From Porites lobata (Eukaryota; Cnidaria; Anthozoa; Scleractinia; Poritidae): a DNA stretch of 64,000 nt. The stretch is taken from positions 342,501 through 406,500 of the forward strand of contig CALNXK010000185.1 in the NCBI GenBank assembly GCA_942486035.1, read 5' to 3'. Positions 60,701 through 64,000 of the stretch are shown in pieces. Positions within the stretch are counted from its first letter, which is position 1. Each line of letters opens with the position of its first letter. The notes beneath the pieces are model-generated. The model worked only from the letters and a program-made list of their open reading frames with translations, ran no database searches and was not told the DNA's origin. The translations under genes were made by a program, and so were the position numbers.

Positions 60701-61004
60701 TTCTTGAGCCTGGGGGGAGGACGTAATGACTGCTCCAGTATAGAATAAAATATCTAAGCTTTTGTCTTAAGTCAACCCAGTTTCATAAGTTCACTGTGTC
60801 AAAACAAGATAGCGATAGCAACGTTTTTTAAAGGAAATTTGTAAAGAAAACTAATAGAACACAAATTTTATTAAGTTATTAGTTCTCATAGAAGCGTAAA
60901 ATCATCATAGTCACAAAAATTGACATTGAAAAATGCTCTTTCGTAAATTTCAGGAAAAGTCCTCAGATTTCAACGAATTTCAAGGCACGTCGGAATGGAG
61001 CCAA
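34159..61004 (+). CDS. PIDD1: PIDD1-like LRR-ZU5-ZU5-UPA protein; Death domain expected beyond window
   Basis: Exons 34159-34876, 35065-35080 (microexon, tentative), 43850-44199, 45348-45592, 52788-53065, 55971-56297, 60068-60218 and 60954-61004; all junctions GT-AG, phases 1,2,1,0,2,0,0, total 712 codons. Residues about 20-225 hold nine leucine-rich repeats (LDLGDNNLTKLPENIG type). Residues about 255-400 form a first ZU5-like domain. Residues about 410-540 form the second ZU5, with FPGVSVTVPESCVPV and ending QVSHFS at 533-535, the HFS self-cleavage motif of PIDD. UPA follows from FWPWFHYAVP to EFFKRS. Human PIDD1 is a p53-induced scaffold that self-cleaves and recruits RAIDD/caspase-2 or RIP1/NEMO. 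The first cleavage position reads CSS, not HFS. An acceptor-like TTTATTTAG at 34112-34120 suggests a 5' UTR or further coding exon upstream. The next, Death-domain exon is not found before 64000. Confidence 0.82.
35065..35080 (+). CDS. Proposed 16-nt microexon of the PIDD1-like gene
   Basis: CTATTTTAG precedes and GTCAGT follows. It converts the phase-1 end of the LRR exon into the phase 2 required by the standard acceptor ATACAG at 43849, adding residues DEEDAV. Without it the LRR exon can join only by using the weaker acceptor CAGAG at 43851, also in frame. Both solutions keep the reading frame. Confidence 0.35.
35316..35459 (+). CDS. 47-residue open frame inside the hAT-type element
   Basis: It reads MTQNKMGEDAESDFAIPFVD, then further acidic and lysine-rich sequence ending NRPSSLV. 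Too short for a transposase. It could be the remaining N-terminus of one or of a captured host exon; I do not recognise it. Confidence 0.3.
   Translation: MTQNKMGEDAESDFAIPFVDENDYSEISAKAVSAKPKLKKNRPSSLV
35560..35866 (-). mobile_element. Diverged MITE nested in the hAT-type element
   Basis: The right end GTTGGATCTTAAACTCCCT is the complement of AGGGAGTTTAAGATCCAAC, like the end at 28487. The interior shares TTGCACGTGCGAAGTTGTTG and TTTTGCTAAT with the elements at 37912 and 43246. Confidence 0.6.
36051..37672. other. Intron sequence, little structure
   Basis: Intron of the PIDD1-like gene. At 36594-36625 a half copy of the GGCTCAGTTAATATT arm of the foldback at 49076-49173 is present. Otherwise no recognised element or gene. 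Confidence 0.45.
37673..37912. mobile_element. Foldback element
   Basis: GACGCCACCAAC on the left and GTTGGTGGCGTC on the right enclose longer inverted arms meeting near 37790, including CTACCCAGATC and its partner. It directly abuts the next MITE. Confidence 0.75.
37912..38245 (-). mobile_element. MITE with AGGGAGCTTAAGC ends, minus-oriented copy
   Basis: The reverse complement matches 43246-43590 almost throughout. The right end is GCTTAAGCTCCCT followed by AAT; the left end is truncated at GAGAACGGC by the neighbouring foldback. Confidence 0.85.
38475..38971. mobile_element. TIR element, about 500 bp
   Basis: CCCCTTCCACACCCATCCGG with following GATATTTTTGAATCCGCAAC is the inverse of the right end, GTTGCGGATTCAAATATCCG then GATACGTGTGGAGGGG. 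The ends extend more than 50 bp. No coding. Confidence 0.8.
39119..39338. mobile_element. Foldback element, about 80-bp arms
   Basis: GCAACAAAAACGTTCAACTTG through GCGATGTTGCGTGTTTTACC is inverted in the right half, from GGTAAAACGCGCAACATCGC. Symmetry centre near 39225. Confidence 0.75.
39340..40520. other. Intron sequence, no gene recognised
   Basis: The stretch is intronic for the PIDD1-like gene. Short open frames at 40070 and 40333 have no family resemblance I can name. Confidence 0.4.
40521..40923. mobile_element. MITE with TACCGTATTTTTTCGA ends
   Basis: Opens TACCGTATTTTTTCGATTA and closes TTCGAATAAATACGGTA. Several GGGCGCTTATTCGAGG repeats lie inside near both ends. Confidence 0.75.
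41120..41510. mobile_element. Foldback MITE, copy 2
   Basis: Same family as 7142-7540: AGCGTACCCCCCAAGACTAC on the left and its complement-like ATAGAATCTCGGGGGGTACC on the right. It abuts the LINE fragment that starts immediately afterwards. Confidence 0.75.
41507..43094 (+). pseudogene. Broken non-LTR retrotransposon (L2/CR1-like)
   Basis: An endonuclease C-terminal segment reads HRLGHTLDLLITRE and later SDNQLVLCF (about 41530-41640). A reverse transcriptase segment near 42150 contains MMYADDTQFYLF with the YADD catalytic motif. Downstream frames at 42447-42695 (ILSKLDCCNSLLYGIP) and 42725-43009 (TYKSLNGLAPVYINELL) are the usual C-terminus of L2-type elements. Stops and frameshifts separate these blocks and much of the fingers region is missing, so it is dead. 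An ATT-rich microsatellite tail at 43060-43094 marks the 3' end. It lies in the large PIDD1-like intron in sense orientation. Confidence 0.85.
43246..43590 (+). mobile_element. Intact MITE with AGGGMGCTTAAGC ends and ATT target duplication
   Basis: Begins AGGGAGCTTAAGCAACAACG and ends CGTTGCTTAAGCGCCCT, with ATT directly on both sides. The 3-bp duplication and AGGG ends agree with the PIF/Harbinger element at 49175-51162. It ends 260 bp before the first ZU5 exon. Confidence 0.8.
44385..44657. mobile_element. MITE, copy 2 of the 21392 family
   Basis: Aligns end to end with 21392-21656, with the palindromic right half preserved (TAGCATGATTTGTAGTGATA and complement). Confidence 0.8.
44660..45347. 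other. Intron between first ZU5 exons, nothing recognised
   Basis: AT-rich intronic sequence with AAATAAATA-type runs near 44755-44815. Confidence 0.4.
45826..46097. mobile_element. Small TIR element
   Basis: TGACGTCGGAGCTGTCATAG is answered by GCTGTTACAACTCCGATGTC at the right end; GGCGTCAT and ATGACGTCATTACC lie inside. Confidence 0.55.
46098..48161. other. Intron sequence with a truncated pogo-type end
   Basis: From 47204 CAGTGGAACCCCACTC, preceded by TA, starts a copy related to 28961-29545 (AATTAACCCGCTTAATGCCG block), but no right end is found. TTCACCGCTCTAGGCGGTGAA at 47913-47933 is a short hairpin. No gene is recognised. Confidence 0.5.
48162..48560 (+). mobile_element. MITE with GGGGCACCCAACG end, diverged copy
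   Basis: Direct relative of 51346-51778: shares GGGGCACCCAACGAGA, CTGTTCGGATTTCCTAGCTG, CCGAAAATTCTAGATCT and CCGAACAGATATTTTCC in order. The right end is degraded (GGTCCCTGAGG). Confidence 0.75.
49076..49173. mobile_element. Foldback with ATTATTCACC ends
   Basis: Arms 49090-49118 and 49132-49160 pair nearly perfectly (GGCTCAGTTAATATTATTGA and complement). Outer ATTATTCACC and GGCGAATAAT are shared with the element at 59065-59171. Confidence 0.8.
49359..49670 (+). pseudogene. Truncated PIF/Harbinger transposase
   Basis: It starts MASCKELRDPLV, meets one in-frame TGA at codon 28, then continues DLFQSENPDFDYESYPAFDL, SIADCFAEFGSEKQDIPRLS and QALQLPPTFR, the conserved N-terminal pattern of Harbinger nucleases ahead of the catalytic domain. 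The DDE region is absent. The last 20 residues are unrelated sequence. Confidence 0.7.
49920..50736 (-). pseudogene. Myb/SANT-like DNA-binding accessory protein of the Harbinger element, frameshifted
   Basis: On the minus strand an acceptor at 50533 leads into PREWTEEKDVFMLREMFG, then GLAWEAIVSTLNGLES and DKRAVRERWMLLRKNF, a trihelix/Myb-like fold. A lysine-rich stretch and a glutamine- and glutamate-rich coiled coil (REIRQQELEIRKQEQQIQNQ) follow. Two frameshifts break it, one after KKKRLK and one in the A/T run at 50080-50094. A possible first exon MARPK with a GTGAGC donor lies at 50736-50722, but the joining phase does not fit simply. In PIF/Harbinger the Myb-like partner brings the transposase to the nucleus and DNA. 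Confidence 0.7.
51346..51778 (+). mobile_element. MITE with GGGGCACCCAACG ends, complete copy carrying a nested hairpin
   Basis: Begins AGGGGCACCCAACGAGAG and ends CGTTGGGTGCCCCT. At about 51401-51460 an AGAGCCATGATGGGACATTACGG stretch and its inverted partner interrupt the copy relative to 48162-48560. Confidence 0.8.
51779..52787. other. Intron sequence, nothing recognised
   Basis: Intron ahead of the second ZU5 exon. G-rich tract GGGGGGGTGGGTGGGG near 52180. Confidence 0.4.
53066..55622. other. Intron between second ZU5 and UPA exons, nothing assigned
   Basis: At about 54975-55140 an open stretch (TNELLDEAAYQTLPIVMVAF) looks faintly protein-like but has no suitable splice sites or recognised family. 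The rest is AT-rich. Confidence 0.35.
55623..55943. mobile_element. MITE with TACCGTAAAATTCCG ends next to the UPA splice acceptor
   Basis: Perfect terminal repeats of about 27 bp (TACCGTAAAATTCCGAAAAT then AAGCCCC). The right end lies 27 bases before the first base of the UPA exon at 55971, leaving only TTTAATCC and a T-rich tract before CAG. Confidence 0.9.
56298..56935. other. Intron sequence with CT-rich run
   Basis: A CTCTCCCTTTCTCTCTCTCTCT run lies near 56350. No gene. Confidence 0.45.
56936..57096. repeat. Degenerate minisatellite on an ATCTTCGGAAA motif
   Basis: About fourteen imperfect copies of a 10-12 bp unit, such as ATCTTCGGAAA, ATTTTCGGAAA and TGTTCGGGAA, follow one another. 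It is open in one frame by chance of composition. Confidence 0.75.
57122..57616. mobile_element. Composite of two direct copies of a palindromic element
   Basis: The palindrome at 57135-57275 (ATTACACGTTAGCTCGAAGA to TCTCGCCACCGTGTAAT) recurs at 57467-57606. The 190 bp between them carry TATTATATGGAGGAGA and its inverse TCTCCATATAATA. Confidence 0.8.
57675..57800. repeat. Microsatellite (ATT)n
   Basis: Over 25 ATT units, interrupted by ATC and ACT near 57748 and 57768. Confidence 0.95.
58088..58386. mobile_element. Foldback element, about 80-bp arms
   Basis: ACTGCGCTTTTCACAAACAT and CGCTGCCGTCAATCAT on the left are answered by ATGATTGACGGCAGCG and ATGTTTGTGAAAAGCGCAGT on the right. Confidence 0.85.
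58431..59065. mobile_element. Element bounded by GTTTTAGTATATACTAAAAC
   Basis: The palindrome GTTTTAGTATATACTAAAAC lies at both ends (with CAGTG inside left and CACTG inside right). It contains a broken coding relic at 58575-58688. Confidence 0.6.
58575..58688 (+). pseudogene. Frameshifted coding relic inside the element
   Basis: Three frames in succession give MPSRFAAVNK, EISQLIKQAVSK and YTKMVTKFGLEVLTG. Together they look like the N-terminal segment of the large anthozoan family related to Crypton-derived ZMYM/QRICH1-type proteins; that assignment is from general resemblance only. Two frameshifts make it non-functional. Confidence 0.3.
59065..59171. mobile_element. Foldback with ATTATTCACC ends
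   Basis: CAATTATTCACCTCAGTGTC and GGCTAGTCGTGGATATTT pair with the inverse right arm. Shares its ends with 49076-49173; it abuts the preceding element. Confidence 0.85.
59172..60067. other. Intron sequence, nothing recognised
   Basis: Intron ahead of the second UPA exon. Confidence 0.4.
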
Positions 61005-61195
61005 GTATGTGATTGTTTGATGTGTTATTTTTCAGATACTTTTGAGAAAGAAACAAAGGCATACAATTATAGGTTGCTCTTTCCAATATTTACTTTGACG
61101 AAGTCTCCACACTCTAAAGCTCCCTGCTGTTAAAAATCAACCAAACATTCATCTATATCCTTTTTAAATTTATTCCTTACCAATACAGTGGAACC

Positions 61196-61380
61196 TCGAT
61201 ATAATGAACCTCTGTATCGAGGAGTCCTAGACTGTAAAACAGTCGGTTTTTTCCTCAGTCTCACTCTGTCTTTTCAGCTTTGTTCGAGACCTTTTGTTTG
61301 ACTGCTCGAGTGTACTTGAATACGCAAAAATACGGACTGTTTTGCAGTCTAAGAAGTCCTCGGTGTATTAAACTATATTC
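61196..61380. mobile_element. Truncated pogo/Tigger-type end with internal hairpin
   Basis: TA then CAGTGGAACCTCGATATAAT starts it. Inside, GACTGTAAAACAGTC and a GGACTGTTTTGCAGTC partner can fold. No right end is found. Confidence 0.5.
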
Positions 61381-61616
61381 ACTTCGCCCTAATAAGAGCA
61401 AACCTGATGTTAGATAGGTAGTTATATAAACTTTGAGTTGATATTCGTTCTTGAATCCACGATGGCATTCAAGACGGCATTTATTTCACTGTAACATCCC
61501 TCTGTCAAAGAGCTTCTTCTATCACTTTATGGGGATGTATATTTTGTTACCTGAATAAAAATAAAATTCGGATGAGAGAATTTGTCTGAGGAAGTAAAAT
61601 GTTTTACCCTTTCTGT

Positions 61617-61760
61617 TGTAGAGGTCATGGTTTTAGCATCCCATTTTGCATTGACGTGCACTTCTCTATACTTCAAGCCTTCCACTCCGACATCTACAGT
61701 CTTTGTTTTGACCTTCGTTCGAAGATCCGTTAAAAACAACATGAAAAAACATGAAAACAA
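61617..61760 (-). CDS. Possible small exon of unknown protein (minus strand)
   Basis: Starts MFSCFFMLFLTDLRTKVKTK, with a hydrophobic start like a signal peptide, then TVDVGVEGLKYREVHVNAKW, up to a GTAAAA donor after 61617. The composition looks coding, but no partner exon is found, and the opposite strand offers an equally good acceptor (TTTCTGTTGTAG). Family unknown. Confidence 0.2.
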
Positions 61761-61834
61761 CCTTATTTGATCGTGTTCCTTATATGAGTATCCGTTAGCT
61801 AGCCTTTTTCCACCGTTGCTCAGTTTTGGTAGTA

Positions 61835-63389
61835 CAGTGGAACCCCGATATAACGATATGCCAACGGGAGCATTAAAGTTATATCGTTATATCGAGGAAT
61901 CGTTATATCGACACTCCCGATACAACGATATGAATCGATATGCATCGTTATATCGAAACTTCCGATATCAATATCGTTATTTAATTACATTTGTAATGAG
62001 TATCAACTGGTTCACAAAATAACATGTCAAGCATGCAGCAATGTCCATAAACAAAGTAAGTAAAAGTAAACTTAAACCGTTTGAAGTTGCGCCTGTTATC
62101 GTCTTTAACGTTTTATCGAAAAAAAAAACAAACACTTATTCATTCCTGAAAGTACTCCTTCAGTTTGGTTTCCTTCACGTTGTTTGACTTGCAGTCTTAA
62201 TAACGCGTCCTTCATCGCCGAAAGAGAGGAAAGAAAGTCTCTCTCTCTTTCGCCTGAATCTTCCAACGGAATTAGAAAATCTCTTATTGCCTTCAAGCTT
62301 CGGTAGCTTGCATAGGAGTCAGAGGAGTAGGCTCCATCACTGATGTCATTTTCGTATATCATCGTACAAAGCTGTTGACAGAAACCTTAGAGATGACTCA
62401 ATTACTGTTATGTATTAAATTCAAGACACCCGAGTATGTGTAGGCGGCTTTGACATATTCCACGATAGCGATCATTAAATTGTTTCCTTCTAAATTTGTA
62501 TTTTAAAAAAAATAAACACACTATAAATTGTTTCTAGTTCAATCTAGGTTTAATCAGTCTAGACAGGAGTGTACAACGTACAAACAGACATATACAGAGA
62601 AGAAAAACCACGTGCAAGCACGCTACTGTAGCTCGTGAACATGGCTGCCATGTTCTTTCTCACTTGCGACAACTCGGAAGCGAAAGCGTAAAAGCGACAA
62701 CTTGGAAGACAGTTTTTCAAGAGGTGGGGGATTTGAATATGAACTCGTATACTTTCAAAAAAAGTAATATTAACACCTTTTAAAATCATTAAAATGATTC
62801 GCACTACCCCCCCCCCCCATCCTTCCATTTTGTAATACCAGAAGTCCCACTGGAATGGAGCGACAACTTGGAAGTGACAAGTAGGAAGCGACAACTTGTG
62901 ACCCCTATCGGCTTCCGTAGTGTACTGATAATATCGTTATATCGGGAACAATTTTTCATCGTCATATCGGGAATATCGTTCTATCGAAGATCGTTATATC
63001 GGAGTTCTGTCCCATATATTTTTTTTGCCAGGACATAGAAGATTTAACAATTATTCCTCGAACCCGAATGGGCTCTGAGTCAATAGCCCATTCGGCCTTC
63101 GGCCTCATGGTCTACTGACTCAGAGGCCATGAGGGCGAGAGGAATAGTTTTTTCTAGTAAAATCCAACTAGTTGGTCAAAAATATCGAGAATAAAAAAAA
63201 TTTAGCTACCTAAAGATAGACTTTAATCCTTTTTGCCGCCAAAAAGCCCGCGCTTTTCGCTACTAGTGGGCTATAACATATAGCCTAGTTGTAGCTCAAC
63301 CAATCAGAACGCAGCATTGATAATAGACCACTAGCTGGATTTTAATAATCATCGTTATACCGGGATCATCGTTATATCGGGGTCCACCG
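61835..63389 (-). mobile_element. Internally deleted pogo/Tigger-type transposon with transposase remnant
   Basis: Flanked by TA on each side, it opens CAGTGGAACCCCGATATAAC and closes ATATCGGGGTCCACCG. Sub-copies of the end (TATAACGATATG and complement) recur at 61880-61980 and 62925-63010. A foldback with GAATGGGCTCTGAGTCAATA is nested at 63048-63345. The only coding trace is on the minus strand at 62362-62105. Confidence 0.65.
62105..62362 (-). pseudogene. C-terminal remnant of a pogo/Tigger-type transposase
   Basis: Preceded by an acceptor-like GTCAACAG at about 62376, it reads MIYENDISDGAYSSDSYASY, then SLKAIRDFLIPLEDSGERER and DFLSSLSAMKDALLRLQVKQ. A helical tail of this kind, about 50 residues after the acidic segment, fits the C-terminus of Tigger/JRK-type transposases. 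The DDE and HTH domains are absent. Identification rests mainly on the surrounding TA-flanked ends. Confidence 0.4.
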
Positions 63390-64000
63390 TATCTATTTAC
63401 TCGAAAACCACTGCACACTTATCGGTACGATGCTTACTTGAGGACGGCCAGCGACGCTGAACGTTGCGAGAACGTACAGAGAAAATAAGTGTGCAGTATT
63501 CTTAGCTCAAGCTACTCACTCACTCCTGTCCTGTGCTTTTTTGAGGAAAAAAAATCGACCGTTCGTGGCTATGCAAAAATAAAATAAAAAATAAACAAAA
63601 TGAAAACTTATCTAAAATCTAATATTATGAACTAGGGTATCTAAAAGACAGTAATGCTGCGGCACATTCCGTTGATACTGACATTAGTTAGGCAGTGAGA
63701 CCAGAAAATGACATTGAATGTCCTATTTACATGATGGAAAGTAACAATTACTATCAGTTCATAGAGAGAACTCGTGGGAACGTTGTTTAGAAAATGATCA
63801 AGTGGTTATCAACTCTGGTTTTCCCACAGTTAATTGTAGGAAATGATAGAAATTCAGATTGTTTATCCATAATTTTATTATACGGTGTACTATCTTTTCT
63901 CTGGAAAAACAATACTTTTCTTGCTGTTTATTGCACTTTATTAAATAACAGTTATGTATGTATATATTTATAGAAAACAACAACACAAAGAACGGGGAAA
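63390..64000. other. Right edge of window, nothing recognised
   Basis: AT-rich sequence, presumably still intron of the PIDD1-like gene. No Death-domain exon. Confidence 0.4.

Noticed and set aside
61582..61770. Death-domain or further exon of the PIDD1-like gene on the plus strand
   Set aside because: The acceptor at 61621 is good, but entry in phase 0 meets a stop within five codons and the other frame does not resemble a Death domain.

Overview
The window is nuclear DNA from an animal, most likely an anthozoan cnidarian and plausibly a stony coral. That placement is an inference. It rests on metazoan genes split by GT-AG introns, on orthologues of ARHGAP1, ZNF593, VIAAT and PIDD1, and on a dense load of short inverted-repeat transposons between and inside the genes. 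No rRNA, CRISPR or bacterial features are present.

Layout. Positions 476-4909 (minus) hold five of the six recognised exons plus the first exon of an ARHGAP1-like gene: an acidic N-terminal region and a full BCH/CRAL-TRIO-type domain; its RhoGAP exons lie beyond the left edge. A roughly 540 bp divergent promoter separates it from a complete three-exon ZNF593/Bud20-like ribosome-assembly gene (5447-9158, plus). From about 11.59 to 19.49 kb there is a tandem array of diverged long and short units (combined period about 1.36 kb). A complete single-coding-exon VIAAT/SLC32-like amino acid transporter lies at 23935-25227. From 34159 to beyond the right edge runs a PIDD1-like gene: leucine-rich repeats, a ZU5 domain, a second ZU5 domain ending in an HFS autoproteolysis motif, and a UPA domain. 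Eight exons (one a proposed 16-nt microexon) sum to exactly 712 codons. The expected Death domain is not in the window.

Mobile DNA. Introns and intergenic DNA hold a decayed PIF/Harbinger element with both a transposase fragment and a Myb/SANT-like accessory gene, a hAT-type element with a perfect 8-bp target duplication, pogo/Tigger-type elements with CAGTSGAACC ends and TA target sites, a broken L2/CR1-type LINE, a tRNA-derived SINE, hammerhead-like motifs of the Penelope type, and more than twenty foldback or MITE copies, several of them nested.

The four host genes do not form a pathway. The PIDD1-like gene is the most interesting protein: its first expected autocleavage site reads CSS while the second keeps HFS. 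The most interesting non-genic structure is the 8 kb higher-order tandem array.
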